From assembly GCA_029953615.1 (NCBI GenBank), contig CP124529.1, positions 4,526,501-4,590,500 of the forward strand: DNA of 64,000 nt, given 5' to 3'. The position numbers were made by a program, and so were the translations under genes. This document shows, in pieces, positions 24,501 through 34,009 of this stretch (position 1 is its first letter; each line of letters opens with the position of its first letter). The notes beneath the pieces are model-generated. The model was not told the origin of the DNA and ran no database searches. It was given only the letters and a program-made list of their open reading frames with translations. The stretch comes from Pseudomonas putida (GTDB lineage: Bacteria > Pseudomonadota > Gammaproteobacteria > Pseudomonadales > Pseudomonadaceae).

Positions 24501-25720
24501 GCCACACCATCGCCAAACTGCTGATCGTCGACGACCTGCCAGAAAACCTGCTGGCCCTCGACGCCCTGATCCAGGGCCAAGACCGCGAGGTGCACCAGGC
24601 CCAGTCAGCCGAGGCAGCGTTGTCGCTGTTGCTCGAGCACGAGTTCGCCCTGGCCATCCTCGATGTGCAGATGCCGGGCATGAACGGTTTCGAACTGGCC
24701 GAGCTGATGCGCGGCACGGAAAAGACCCGCAACATTCCCATCGTGTTCGTCACGGCCGCCGGACGCGAGATGAACTACGCGTTCAAGGGCTATGAAAGCG
24801 GCGCGGTGGACTTTCTGCACAAGCCGCTCGACACCCTGGCGGTGAAGAGCAAGGTATCGGTGTTCGTCGATCTGTACCGCCAGCGCAAGGTGCTCGACCG
24901 CCAGTTGCAGGCCCTGGAGCGCAGCCGCCAGGAGCAGGAACTGCTGCTGGCCCAGCTGCAAACGGCACGCAGCGAACTGGAGCATGCCGTGCGCATGCGC
25001 GATGACTTCATGTCCATCGTGTCTCACGAAGTGCGCACCCCGCTCAATGGCCTGATCCTGGAAACCCAGTTGCGCAAGCTGCACCTGGCGCGCGGCAACC
25101 TGGACGCCTTCAGCGGCGACAAGCTGCAGGCCATGGTCGAGCGCGACGAGCGGCAGATCAACAGCCTGATCCGCCTGGTCGAAGACATGCTCGATGTATC
25201 GCGCATCCGCACCGGCAAACTGTCGCTGCGGCCCAAGGCGTTCGACCTGAGCCTGCTGGTGCGTGGCCTGGTGGAGAACTTCGCTGCCCAGGCCAGCGCA
25301 CTCGACACCTGTATCGAGTTGCAACGCTGCGAGCCGCTGCAGGGCGAGTGGGACGAGTTTCGCATCGAGCAGGTGCTGGCCAACCTGTTGTCCAATGCCT
25401 TGCGTTATGGTGAGCGCAAACCGGTGCAGGTGCGGGTGTTCGAGCAGGACGGCCTGGCCTGCGTGCAGGTGCAGGACCATGGCATCGGTATCGGCGTGGC
25501 CAACCAGCAGCGCATCTTCCAGCAGTTCGAGCGGGTCGCCACCCAGCAGGCCAGTGGTGGGTTGGGCCTGGGGCTGTACATATCGGAGCAGATCGTCCAG
25601 GCACACGGCGGGCGCATACTGGTGGAGAGTGAAGAGGGCAAAGGCGCCACCTTCACCTTGCAATTGCCACTGGCAACCTGCGAACAACAAAACGACCAGG
25701 CACGGGCAACCTCTGCATGA
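24494..25720 (+). CDS. Receiver-histidine kinase protein
   Basis: A 408-residue soluble protein with a receiver domain first (Asp57 in LAILDVQMPG, Lys110 in FLHKPLD), a coiled coil (about 125-168), HisKA with His178 (SHEVRTP) and HATPase with GGLGLGLYISEQIV near the C-terminus. Receiver-first kinases act as phosphorelay intermediates. It overlaps cheB by 7 bases and is followed after 44 bases by a lone receiver gene. Confidence 0.9.
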   Translation: MLSHTIAKLLIVDDLPENLLALDALIQGQDREVHQAQSAEAALSLLLEHEFALAILDVQMPGMNGFELAELMRGTEKTRNIPIVFVTAAGREMNYAFKGYESGAVDFLHKPLDTLAVKSKVSVFVDLYRQRKVLDRQLQALERSRQEQELLLAQLQTARSELEHAVRMRDDFMSIVSHEVRTPLNGLILETQLRKLHLARGNLDAFSGDKLQAMVERDERQINSLIRLVEDMLDVSRIRTGKLSLRPKAFDLSLLVRGLVENFAAQASALDTCIELQRCEPLQGEWDEFRIEQVLANLLSNALRYGERKPVQVRVFEQDGLACVQVQDHGIGIGVANQQRIFQQFERVATQQASGGLGLGLYISEQIVQAHGGRILVESEEGKGATFTLQLPLATCEQQNDQARATSA

Positions 25721-25764
25721 GCCTGGGGTCTGATGGCCAGTTGTAAGTATTTCAAGGCGTTGAC

Positions 25765-26142
25765 ATGAGTGAAGATGCACAAGATGTAGTGCTGGTGGTC
25801 GAGGACGAACCGGCGATTCGCATGATCCTGCGTGATTACCTGGCGGGCGAGGGCTACCACGTGCTGGTGGCCGAGGATGGCGAGCAGGCGTTCGCGATTC
25901 TGGCAAGCAAGCCGCACCTCGACCTGATGGTAACGGACTTCCGCTTGCCGGGCGGGATTTCCGGCGTGGACATTGCCGAGCCGGCGGTGAAGTTGCGGCC
26001 GGACCTGAAGGTGATCTTCATCAGCGGCTACCCGGCGGAGATTCTCGAGTCGGGCAGCCCGATCACCCGTAAGGCACCGATCCTGGCCAAGCCGTTCGAC
26101 CTGGATACCTTGCACGAGCAGATCCAGTCGCTCCTGCGCTGA
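25765..26142 (+). CDS. Single-domain response regulator
   Basis: A 125-residue receiver with the acidic pair in VVEDEP, Asp58 in MVTDFRLPGG and Lys in LAKPFDLDTL. It is the last gene of the signalling operon and is likely the terminal phospho-acceptor. It has no output domain. It ends next to a REP pair. Confidence 0.88.
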   Translation: MSEDAQDVVLVVEDEPAIRMILRDYLAGEGYHVLVAEDGEQAFAILASKPHLDLMVTDFRLPGGISGVDIAEPAVKLRPDLKVIFISGYPAEILESGSPITRKAPILAKPFDLDTLHEQIQSLLR

Positions 26143-26143
26143 C

Positions 26144-26252
26144 TGTGTTTGCCTCTTCGCGGGCGCGCCCGCTCCCACAGGTTCTGTGCAGACCTTGAAG
26201 CCTGCGGGTTTCCTGTGGGAGCGGGCAAGCCCGCGAAGAGGCCGGTGCAGGC
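26144..26252. repeat. Inverted pair of REP elements
   Basis: Facing copies of the CGCGGGC-CGCCCGCTCCCACAGG REP between the convergent receiver and tetR genes. The right copy reaches the tetR stop codon. Confidence 0.82.
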
Positions 26253-26833
26253 TAGCGCAAGGTCCGCTCCAGCCCACCCACCAGCATGCTTTCCATCAAC
26301 CCCAGCCCCTGTTCCTCGGGCAAGGCCTTCAGCAACCCCGGCAACTGGTTAAGCAGTGTCGCCACCACATGCGCCGTGGCCACCAGGGCCTCACCCTGCA
26401 ACTTCGCCTGCGGTGCGATCAACCTCAGCAACCCCGCCTCATAGCGCTTGCGCAACAAGGCCAGGCGCGCCTGCTGGTCGTCGCTCAGGCAACAGAAGTC
26501 GCGCTCCGCCAGGCGAAACTGCATGGGCCGCTCGGCATGCAGTTGCCAGTGCGCGGCAATCAGGCAGCTCAACGCCGATGCGCCGCGCGCCATGGCCCGG
26601 CGCCCCTGGTCGAGGGTGGCCTGCAACTCCTCGTACAGCTCCTCGATCAGGTCGTACAGCAAGTCCTGCTTGCTGGGGAAGTGGTGGTACAGCGAGCCCG
26701 CGGTAAGGCCCACATGGGCCGCCAGCTCGCGCATGCTGACCTGACCGAAGCCCTTTTCGGCAAACAGCGCCATGGCCCGGTCACGTCGCTCTTCAAAGTT
26801 GGCACAGCGCATCGCGGCATTGACCGGGGGCAT
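26252..26833 (-). CDS. TetR-family transcriptional regulator
   Basis: A 193-residue protein with an N-terminal TetR helix-turn-helix (GQVSMRELAAHVGLTAGSLYHHFPSKQDLLYDL) and a helical ligand-binding remainder. It lies 12 bases after the 3-hydroxyacyl-CoA dehydrogenase gene on the same strand, in an operon with that gene and the thiolase, so it probably regulates this acyl-CoA pathway in response to an acyl-CoA or related ligand. Confidence 0.87.
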   Translation of the reverse strand: MPPVNAAMRCANFEERRDRAMALFAEKGFGQVSMRELAAHVGLTAGSLYHHFPSKQDLLYDLIEELYEELQATLDQGRRAMARGASALSCLIAAHWQLHAERPMQFRLAERDFCCLSDDQQARLALLRKRYEAGLLRLIAPQAKLQGEALVATAHVVATLLNQLPGLLKALPEEQGLGLMESMLVGGLERTLR

Positions 26834-26845
26834 GGCATTCGCTCC

Positions 26846-27694
26846 TCAGTAGGTGAAGAAACCGCGGCCGCTCTTGCGCCCCAGCCAACCGGCCGCGACC
26901 ATTTCCTTGAGCAGCGGGGCAGGGCGGTACTTGCTGTCGTTGAAGCCTTCATGGAAGGCCTCCATGATCGCCAGCAGGGTGTCCAGGCCGATCAGGTCGG
27001 CCAGGGCCAGCGGGCCGATCGGCTGGTTGCAGCCCAGGCGCATGCCGGTGTCGATGTCCTCGGCACTGGCCAGGCCCTCCTGGCGCACGAAAATCGCTTC
27101 GTTGATCATCGGCACCAGAATACGGTTGACCACGAAACCCGGGCGGTTGCCGGCAGTGATCGGGGTCTTGCCGACCTTTTCGCTCACCACCAGTGCCTGG
27201 GCGTAGGTGCTGTCGCTGGTCTGCAGGCCGCGAATGATCTCGACCAGCGCCATCATCGGCACCGGGTTGAAGAAGTGCACGCCAATGAAGCGCTCGGGGT
27301 GCTCGATGCTGGCCGCAAGCTGGGTGACCGACAGCGACGAGGTATTGGTGGCAATCAGGCAGTCGGCGGCGACGTTGGCGGCTACCTGCTGCAGGATGCG
27401 CTGCTTGAGCTGCAGGTTTTCGGTGGCGGCCTCGATCACCAGCTGCGCGCCGCGCAGCTGGGCATAGTCGGTGCTGGTGCGAATGCGCGTGCGTGCAGCA
27501 GCCGCCTTGTCGGCGTCGAGGGTGCCTTTGTTGACCTGGCGCTCGAGGTTCTTGCTCAAGGTAGCCACGCCGCGCTCCAGCGCAGCGTCGGAAACGTCCA
27601 CCAGCAGCACCTGGTAGCCAGCCACCGCACACACCTGGGCAATGCCGTTGCCCATGGTGCCGGCGCCGATCACGGCAATCTGTTCAATGCTCAT
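26846..27694 (-). CDS. hbd: 3-hydroxybutyryl-CoA dehydrogenase
   Basis: A 282-residue NAD(P)-dependent dehydrogenase. The Rossmann signature is IGAGTMGNGIAQV (residues 9-21), the catalytic His lies in FIGVHFFNPVP and the partner Glu in IIRGLQTS. The C-terminal domain (GNRPGFVVNRIL) is intact. It interconverts 3-hydroxybutyryl-CoA and acetoacetyl-CoA. It lies 13 bases after the thiolase gene, giving two adjacent steps of short-chain fatty acid or aromatic-derived acyl-CoA breakdown. Confidence 0.9.
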   Translation of the reverse strand: MSIEQIAVIGAGTMGNGIAQVCAVAGYQVLLVDVSDAALERGVATLSKNLERQVNKGTLDADKAAAARTRIRTSTDYAQLRGAQLVIEAATENLQLKQRILQQVAANVAADCLIATNTSSLSVTQLAASIEHPERFIGVHFFNPVPMMALVEIIRGLQTSDSTYAQALVVSEKVGKTPITAGNRPGFVVNRILVPMINEAIFVRQEGLASAEDIDTGMRLGCNQPIGPLALADLIGLDTLLAIMEAFHEGFNDSKYRPAPLLKEMVAAGWLGRKSGRGFFTY

Positions 27695-27707
27695 GTGTCA
27701 GTCTCCT

Positions 27708-28892
27708 TCAGACGCGCTCGAAGACCACGGCGATGCCTTGGCCACCGCCAATGCACATGGTGGCCAGGGCATAGCGGCCCTGGATGCGCTGCAGCTCATG
27801 GATGGCCTTGGTGGCGATGATGGTGCCGGTGGCGCCCACCGGGTGGCCAAGCGAAATGCCCGAACCGTTGGGGTTGACCTTTTCCGGGTCGAAGCCCAGT
27901 TCGCGAGCCACGGCGCATGCCTGGGCGGCGAAGGCTTCGTTGGACTCGATCACGTCCAGGTCCTGCACTTTCAGGCCGGTCTTCTCCAGCACCTTGCGGG
28001 TGGCCGGGATCGGGCCCAGGCCCATCAGTTCAGGCTCGACGCCGGCATGGGCATAGCCCACCAGGCGTGCCAGCGGCTTCAGGCCCAGGCGGCGCACCGC
28101 ATCACCACTGGCCAGTACCAGGCCGCCAGCGCCGTCATTGATGCCACTGGCATTGCCGGCGGTAACGCTGCCGTCTTTCTTGAACACCGCCTTCATCCCT
28201 GCCAGTTGCTCGGCAGTCACCTCGCCACGCACATGCTCGTCAGTGCTGAACTGCACGCTGCCCTTGCGGGTTTTCAGTTCCAGCGGGACGATCTGGCTGG
28301 CGAAGCGGCCTTCGGCAATGGCGCGGGCAGCGCGGCGCTGGCTGGTCAGGGCCAGTTCGTCCTGCATTTCACGGGTAATGCCGTGCCTGGCCGCAACGTT
28401 CTCGGCAGTGATGCCCATATGGAAGTGTTCGAACGGGTCCTGCAGCACGCCGACGGTGTAGTCGATGCCTTGCAGGTCACCCATGCGTGCGCCCCAGCGT
28501 GCCTGTGGCAGCAGGTAGGGGCCACGGCTCATGGATTCGGCGCCGGCCGCCACGGCCACATCGGTGTCGCCCAACAGCAGGCATTGGGCCGCCGAGACGA
28601 TGGCCTGCAGGCCCGAGCCGCACAGGCGGTTAACGTTGAAGGCCGGGGTTTCCTTGGGAATGCCGGCGTTCATTGCCGCTACGCGGGCCAGGTAGGCGTC
28701 ACGCGGTTCGGTGGGGATCACCGTGCCCATCACCAGGTGGCCGATCTGCTCGGCAGCCACGCCCGAGCGCTCGATGGCGGCACGGGTGATGGCGCTGGCC
28801 AGGTCGGCCAGCGGCAGGTCCTTGAGGGAACCGCCAAAGCCACCAATGGCTGAACGGACGGCACTGACGACGTAGATTTCTGCGCTGCTCAT
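27708..28892 (-). CDS. bktB: Acetyl-CoA acetyltransferase / beta-ketothiolase
   Basis: A 394-residue thiolase II. The acyl-accepting Cys91 is in NRLCGSGLQA; the general-base residues are in GHPVGATG and MCIGGGQG near the C-terminus. The start at MSSAEIYVVSAVRSAIGGFGG has GGAG upstream and fits the family; longer frames upstream were not used. It is the first gene of the operon with hbd and tetR. The specific symbol is from memory of the KT2440 neighbourhood, and substrate chain length is not proven. Confidence 0.88.
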   Translation of the reverse strand: MSSAEIYVVSAVRSAIGGFGGSLKDLPLADLASAITRAAIERSGVAAEQIGHLVMGTVIPTEPRDAYLARVAAMNAGIPKETPAFNVNRLCGSGLQAIVSAAQCLLLGDTDVAVAAGAESMSRGPYLLPQARWGARMGDLQGIDYTVGVLQDPFEHFHMGITAENVAARHGITREMQDELALTSQRRAARAIAEGRFASQIVPLELKTRKGSVQFSTDEHVRGEVTAEQLAGMKAVFKKDGSVTAGNASGINDGAGGLVLASGDAVRRLGLKPLARLVGYAHAGVEPELMGLGPIPATRKVLEKTGLKVQDLDVIESNEAFAAQACAVARELGFDPEKVNPNGSGISLGHPVGATGTIIATKAIHELQRIQGRYALATMCIGGGQGIAVVFERV

Positions 28893-29060
28893 AGGGGCTC
28901 CGATTGCGAAGGCATGGCGGGACCGGGCCAGGCTCTGCGAGAATGGCCGGCGATCCCGGAGTGGGACCGAGTCTAGGCAAAGGCTCTGTAGCAGCCTATG
29001 CCGTAACTGTTCAGACAACCTGGCACTTTTTGCCACTCAGCATAGACAGCGAAAACCGCC

Positions 29061-30071
29061 ATGCGCGATAGCGATTCGGTCGCCGTGTACTTCCTCAATG
29101 CCATGCTCCATGCCCTGCGCGACTGCCCCGGCGAACGCGATGTGCAGCTGCGTGCGGTGGGCATCGACCCGCAACTGCTCCAGCAACCCCAGGCCCGTGT
29201 TCCGGCCAAAGCCTTCGCCCAGCTGTGGCTGGCGCTGATCCAGCGCCTGGACGACGAGTTCTTCCGCCTCGATAGCCACGGCATGCCGCCGGGCAGCTTC
29301 GCCCTGATCTGCCGGGGCCTGATCCTGGAGCCGAACCTGGAAAAAGCCTTGCGCCAGTGCATGGCTGGTTTCGGCCTGTTCCTGCGTGACCTGCGCGGCA
29401 ACCTGACGGTGCGTGGCGGGCGGGCGCTGATCAGCGTGCAGTCGAGCATCGCCGACCCGCTGACCCGGGTGTATGCCGAGGAAACCTACCTGGTGCTGAT
29501 GATCGGCATGCTGTGCTGGCTGGCCGGGCGGCGGATCGCCATCGACCGCACCGAGCTGGCGGTGTCGCGCCCGGCCCAGGAGGACGACCTGCTGCTGTGG
29601 GGGCCGGACCTGCGCCTGGGCAGCGGGCGCACCGAGGTGGAGTTCGACAGTGCCTACCTGCGCCTGCCGGTGGTGCAGGACCTGGCGGCCCTGAAAACCT
29701 TCCTGCGCAGCGCGCCGCAGGGGTTGGTGATTCGCTTTCGCAACCAGAACGGGCTGGTGGCCGAGGTGTACCGGCACCTGCGGGCGCGGCGCTATGGGCA
29801 GTGGCCGACGCTGGCGGCACTGGCGCAGCTGCAGGGGGTCAGTGCCAGTACGTTCCGTCGGCAGCTGGAGCGGGAGGGGCGTTCGTACCAGCAGATCAAG
29901 GATGAAGTGCGCCGGGCAATGGCCTTCGAGCGGCTGCGCGAAGGGGAGTTGAGCATTGCCGAGATTGCCGAGCAGACCGGGTTCCAGGAGCCCAGTGCGT
30001 TTCACCGGGCGTTCAAGAAATGGACCGGGCAGAGCCCTGGGAGCTACCGGGCGCGGTTGGCCGGGCGGTAG
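29061..30071 (+). CDS. AraC-family transcriptional regulator (OruR/FadR-like architecture)
   Basis: A 336-residue protein with a large N-terminal domain of the arabinose-independent type (LHALRDCPGERDVQLRAVGI onward) and a C-terminal AraC DNA-binding domain with two helix-turn-helices, the second ending IAEQTGFQEPSAFHRAFKKWTG. It is divergent from the thiolase operon with 168 bases between starts, so it most likely activates that operon. Its inducer is unknown. Confidence 0.87.
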   Translation: MRDSDSVAVYFLNAMLHALRDCPGERDVQLRAVGIDPQLLQQPQARVPAKAFAQLWLALIQRLDDEFFRLDSHGMPPGSFALICRGLILEPNLEKALRQCMAGFGLFLRDLRGNLTVRGGRALISVQSSIADPLTRVYAEETYLVLMIGMLCWLAGRRIAIDRTELAVSRPAQEDDLLLWGPDLRLGSGRTEVEFDSAYLRLPVVQDLAALKTFLRSAPQGLVIRFRNQNGLVAEVYRHLRARRYGQWPTLAALAQLQGVSASTFRRQLEREGRSYQQIKDEVRRAMAFERLREGELSIAEIAEQTGFQEPSAFHRAFKKWTGQSPGSYRARLAGR

Positions 30072-30078
30072 CGTTTAC

Positions 30079-30187
30079 CTGCACCGGCCCTTTCGCGGGC
30101 TTGCCCGCTCCCACAGGTGCAGCACAGCTTTCAGGCCCTGTGAGATCCCTGTGGGAGCGGGCAAGCCCGCGAAGAGGCCGGTACAGG
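30079..30187. repeat. Inverted pair of REP elements
   Basis: Facing copies (GCACCGGCCCTTTCGCGGGC at left, inverse GCAAGCCCGCGAAGAGGCCGG at right) between convergent genes. Confidence 0.85.
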
Positions 30188-30201
30188 CGACCGATCAATG
30201 A

Positions 30202-30639
30202 TCAGGCCGGCACCATGGCAAACCCGACCCCGAAACGGTTCCAGGCATTGATGGCGGCAATTGCCAGGGTCAGGTTGGCCACTTCGGCCGGCTCGAAGTG
30301 TGCCTGCAAGGCTTCATATTCCGCCTGCGGCGCACCGTGCTCGGGCAGCCGGGTCAGGCTCTCCACCCAGGCCAGTGCAGCACGTTCGCGTGGGGTGAAG
30401 TAGGCGGTTTCCTGCCAGACGCACAACGTCTGCAGGCGTGCCTCGGTCTCACCGGCCTTGCGCGCGTCGTTGGCGTGCAGGTTCACGCAATAGGCGCAGC
30501 CGTTGATCTGCGAAGCCCGCAGCCGCACCAGCTCCAGCAGGGAATTCTCCAGTCCGCTCTTGGCCAGGGCTTGCTCCAGGCCGACCATGGCCTTGTAGGC
30601 CTCGGGGGCGTGCTTGGCCCATTCGATACGGTTGTGCAT
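30202..30639 (-). CDS. Carboxymuconolactone decarboxylase / AhpD-like protein
   Basis: A 145-residue all-helical protein with the CXXC pair and His of the AhpD-like core (NGCAYCVNLHANDARK). Members act as alkylhydroperoxidase-type antioxidants; the motif suggests thiol redox chemistry. The start at MHNRIEWAKHAPEAYKAM is supported by a GGAGA-like site 5' of it. It is not clustered with ahp genes. Confidence 0.83.
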   Translation of the reverse strand: MHNRIEWAKHAPEAYKAMVGLEQALAKSGLENSLLELVRLRASQINGCAYCVNLHANDARKAGETEARLQTLCVWQETAYFTPRERAALAWVESLTRLPEHGAPQAEYEALQAHFEPAEVANLTLAIAAINAWNRFGVGFAMVPA

Positions 30640-30837
30640 GGCTGTCTCCAAAGGGTGTGTGATGGGGATGGCGTTACTGTAGCGCCGCCCGTTGGCCGCC
30701 CCGATAGCCAATCGCGCGCATAAGCGGGAGGCCAATCGACCATTTGGGGGGCCACTGACAGGCATCCAATCTCTTCATTTCTGCCAGGCCGCCCAAGCCC
30801 GGATAATGACCAGCTCTTGCAACAGGAGCACCGATTC

Positions 30838-31297
30838 ATGTCCGAAGAACGCTACATGCGCGAAGCCCTCGAACTGGCCCGCGCCAACATTCAGGCCGGT
30901 GGCCGGCCCTTCGGCGCCGTGCTGGTGTACCAGGGGCAGGTACTGGCGCGTGCAGTCAACGAGATTCACAGCACCCAGGACCCGACCGCCCCACGCCGAG
31001 ATGCAGGCCATCCGCAAGGCCAGCCACGCCTTGGGCCAGGCGCGCCTGGATGGCGCCGAAATCTACGCCAGCGGCCACCCGTGCCCGATGTGCCTGGCAG
31101 CCATGCACCTGTGCGGCATCGAGCGGGCCTGGTTTGCCTACGATAACGCCGAGGGCGAACCGTACGGTTTGTCCACCGCGGCGGTATACGCGCAGATGGC
31201 TCGCCCACCCCAGCAGCAGAGCCTGCCGCTGCGCGCCCTGAAACCCAGCGGCGAAGCCGGTCTGTACCATGAATGGAAACAGGCCAACGCACAATGA
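30838..31297 (+). pseudogene. Nucleoside deaminase (guanine/tRNA adenosine deaminase-like), one-base frameshift
   Basis: The first half (YMREALELARANIQAGGRPFGAVLVYQG to STQDPT) and the second half (HAEMQAIRKASHALG, then the zinc motif HPCPMCLAAM) belong to one deaminase but lie in different frames. The switch is at the CCCC run at 30989-30992; with three C the sequence reads PTAHAEMQA and gives a 152-residue enzyme with His-Ala-Glu and PCPMC zinc ligands. An AGGAG site precedes the ATG. The fault is a single inserted C, either mutation or base-calling error. The stop overlaps the MFS gene start. Confidence 0.85.
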
Positions 31298-32490
31298 GAG
31301 CAGCATTGAACCTGTTGCTGGTCATGCTGCTGGCCCTGAACCTGCGGCCGATCCTGACCAGCATCGGCCCTTTGCTCGAACCCATGCGCGCCAGCACCGG
31401 CCTGGGTTACCAGCAGGCGGCCTTGCTGACGGCGTTGCCGGTGCTGTGCATGGGCCTGGTGCCGTTGCTGCAACCCTGGTTGCGGCGCTGGATCAATGAA
31501 CATGGCGGCATGCTCGCTGGCCTGGCGGCCATCGCCCTGGCCTGCCTGTGGCGCCTGCAACTGGACAGCGCCTGGGCGCTGATTGCCAGTGCGGTGGTCG
31601 CCGGCCTGGGGGTAGCGGTAGTGCAGGGCATGATGCCGGGGCTGGTCAACCGCTGGTTCCCCGGCCGCCTGGCGGGGGCGATGGGCCTGTATTCGGCAGC
31701 GCTGATGAGCGGCGGCGGCCTGGCCGCCGTGCTCGGGCCGCACATCAGTGGCTACTTCGGCCACTGGCAGGTCGGCCTGGGGGTGTGGGCGACCCCTGCC
31801 GTGCTGGCGCTACTGGCCTGGGTCGTGCTGCGGCCACGCCAGCAGGCGCCGAAGCTGGGCGGTGCCACCGGCGGGCACTGGTTCGGTACGCGCCGGGCCT
31901 GGTTGCTGGCGTTGTACTTCGGCTTGATCAACGGCGGCTACACCAGCATGGTGGCCTGGTTGCCGGCCTATCACCTGGAGCATGGCGGCAGCGCCCAGGG
32001 TGGTGCCGACCTGGTGGGCCTGATGACCATCTTCCAGGTGGCCGGCGCACTGGGCCTGCCACTGTTGTTGCGGCGCTGGGCAGACCGGCGCCCGGGCCTG
32101 TGGCTGGCCTTGGCGATCCAGCTGGTGGGTTTCCTCGGCCTGTTGCTGGCGCCCACGCTGGCCTCGGGACTGTGGGTGGCGATGATCGGTTTCGGCCTGG
32201 GCGCCTGCTTCAGCCAGAGCCTGACGCTGACCCTGGAACACCTGAAGACGCCAGCCGAGGCCGGCAGCCTGGCGGCGTTCGTGCAGGGCATCGGCTTCAT
32301 CATCACCGGCATCGTGCCGTACATCACCGGCTGGCTGCGCGATGTGAGCGGCGATTTCCAGGCCTCATGGACGCTGCTGACCGTGACCGTGGTGGCGATG
32401 TTGCTGGTTACCGCGTGCTTCAACCCTCGCGGTTATGCCGCGGCCATTGCCCGCCCGGTTGTCGGGGCCAAGCCTGCGCCCGTCAACTGA
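31294..32490 (+). CDS. MFS transporter, CynX/NimT-like
   Basis: A 398-residue membrane protein with 12 predicted helices. NLRPILTSIGPLLEPMR near the N-terminus is the mark of the CynX/NimT (cyanate or nitroimidazole transport) group. The start ATG overlaps the deaminase stop (ATGA), so the two are co-translated and the substrate may be a nucleobase-like or small nitrogenous compound. The 3' end overlaps the convergent MocR gene by 8 bases. Confidence 0.85.
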   Translation: MRAALNLLLVMLLALNLRPILTSIGPLLEPMRASTGLGYQQAALLTALPVLCMGLVPLLQPWLRRWINEHGGMLAGLAAIALACLWRLQLDSAWALIASAVVAGLGVAVVQGMMPGLVNRWFPGRLAGAMGLYSAALMSGGGLAAVLGPHISGYFGHWQVGLGVWATPAVLALLAWVVLRPRQQAPKLGGATGGHWFGTRRAWLLALYFGLINGGYTSMVAWLPAYHLEHGGSAQGGADLVGLMTIFQVAGALGLPLLLRRWADRRPGLWLALAIQLVGFLGLLLAPTLASGLWVAMIGFGLGACFSQSLTLTLEHLKTPAEAGSLAAFVQGIGFIITGIVPYITGWLRDVSGDFQASWTLLTVTVVAMLLVTACFNPRGYAAAIARPVVGAKPAPVN

Positions 32491-33916
32491 GGCGCTGCAG
32501 GGTGTCGCGCACCCGGTCCAGTGCCGGGTCGATGTCCAGCAGCTCGATGGCGCCGAAACCCAGCAACAGCCCTGGGCGCACTGGCGCTTCGCTGAAGAAC
32601 GGTGCCAGCGAGTACAGGCCGACCTCCACCTTGCGCGCGAGGTTGGCCAGCAGCTCGACATCGACTCCAGGTCTGGCCAGGGCGCTGAGGTGGAAGCCGG
32701 CGCTGGCCGGGATGGCGCTGAACCATGGCGCCAGGTCGCCACCCAGCCGTGCGAGGATGCGTTCGCGACGGGCGCTGTAGACTTCGTGGCAACGACGGAT
32801 GTGCTTGTTCAGGTGGCCTTCGCCGATAAACCGCGCCAGTGCCCACTGCAACAGGGTCGGGCTGTGCCAGTCGCTTAGGTGCTTGGCCACGCAGGCGGCC
32901 TTCAACACGGCGGGCGGCAGGATGGCGTAGCCCAGGCGCAACTCGGGCAGCAAGGTCTTGGAAAAGGTCCCCACATAGGCCACCAGGCCATGCCGGTCGA
33001 GGCGCTGCAACGCATCCGCGGCTGGCCCGTGGTAGCGGAACTCGCAGTCGTAGTCGTCTTCGATGATCAACGCGCCCAGCTCGGCGGCCCGCGCCAGCAG
33101 GGCGTGCCGGCGTGGCTCGCTCATCGGCATGCCCAGCGGGAACTGGTGCGAGGGCGTCACATAGATCAGCCGGGTGCCGTCGGCGATCTGCTCCACGCAC
33201 AGGCCTTCATCGTCCACCGGTACCGATTGCAGGCGCGCGCCCAGGGCCAGGAACAGTTGCCGCGCCGGCGGGTAACCGGGGTCTTCCATGGCCACCTGGC
33301 AACCTGGCTCGACCAGCACCCGGGCGATCAGGTCCAGTGCCTGCTGGGCGCCGTTGCATACCAGCAGGTCGGCGGCGCTGCAGTGCACGCCGCGGGCATA
33401 GGCAACGTGATGGGCGATGGCCTCGCGCAGCTCGGGCAGGCCCTGGGCCGGGAACTGTCGCTCCGGGTGGCGCTGGCTGCGGCGCAAGGCATGGTTCAGG
33501 CAACTGCGCCACTGGTCGAACGGGAACTGCGCCTTGCTCGAGGCCCCGCCGATGAAGTCATAACGCGAGGGTGCCTGCAGCTGACGTTGGCTCAGCACGG
33601 TAGCGCGCTGCTGCCAGCGCTCGAGGGACGCGGCAGCGGCCAGGGGAATGGCGGTTGATTCGCTGCTGCGCAGCGGCTGGCGCGGGGTGATGAAGGTGCC
33701 ACGGCCGACCACGCCGCTTAGCAGGTTGTCGTAGGTCAGCCGGGAGTAGGCCTCGGCCACGGTCTTGCGCGATACGCCCAATTGCTCCGCCAGCAGGCGG
33801 CTTGGCGGCAGTTGGGTGCCGGCGGCCAGGTGGCCGCTGTCGATGCCGGCGCGCAATTGCTGGTAAAGCTGGTCGGCAAGGCCTTTGCGGCCTTCCAGGC
33901 GAATGTGCAGTTCCAT
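32483..33916 (-). CDS. MocR-type regulator (GntR helix-turn-helix fused to aminotransferase domain)
   Basis: A 477-residue protein: a GntR winged helix (residues 1-75, with GTQLPPSRLLAEQLGVSRKT) followed by a PLP-fold class I aminotransferase domain, with PLP lysine in TFSKTLLPELRLGY. Such proteins are regulators that use PLP or amino-compound ligands. The target here is unknown. It converges on the MFS gene. Start MELHIRLEGRKGLADQLY. Confidence 0.88.
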   Translation of the reverse strand: MELHIRLEGRKGLADQLYQQLRAGIDSGHLAAGTQLPPSRLLAEQLGVSRKTVAEAYSRLTYDNLLSGVVGRGTFITPRQPLRSSESTAIPLAAAASLERWQQRATVLSQRQLQAPSRYDFIGGASSKAQFPFDQWRSCLNHALRRSQRHPERQFPAQGLPELREAIAHHVAYARGVHCSAADLLVCNGAQQALDLIARVLVEPGCQVAMEDPGYPPARQLFLALGARLQSVPVDDEGLCVEQIADGTRLIYVTPSHQFPLGMPMSEPRRHALLARAAELGALIIEDDYDCEFRYHGPAADALQRLDRHGLVAYVGTFSKTLLPELRLGYAILPPAVLKAACVAKHLSDWHSPTLLQWALARFIGEGHLNKHIRRCHEVYSARRERILARLGGDLAPWFSAIPASAGFHLSALARPGVDVELLANLARKVEVGLYSLAPFFSEAPVRPGLLLGFGAIELLDIDPALDRVRDTLQRLS

Positions 33917-34009
33917 GGTGCGGTCCGGAGCGGGGAAGTGCTCAGGATAGCGGATTGACCGCGGACGGGCATGGGGCCGCAAAGCGGCCCTGAAACAGGC
34001 AGTCGGTGA

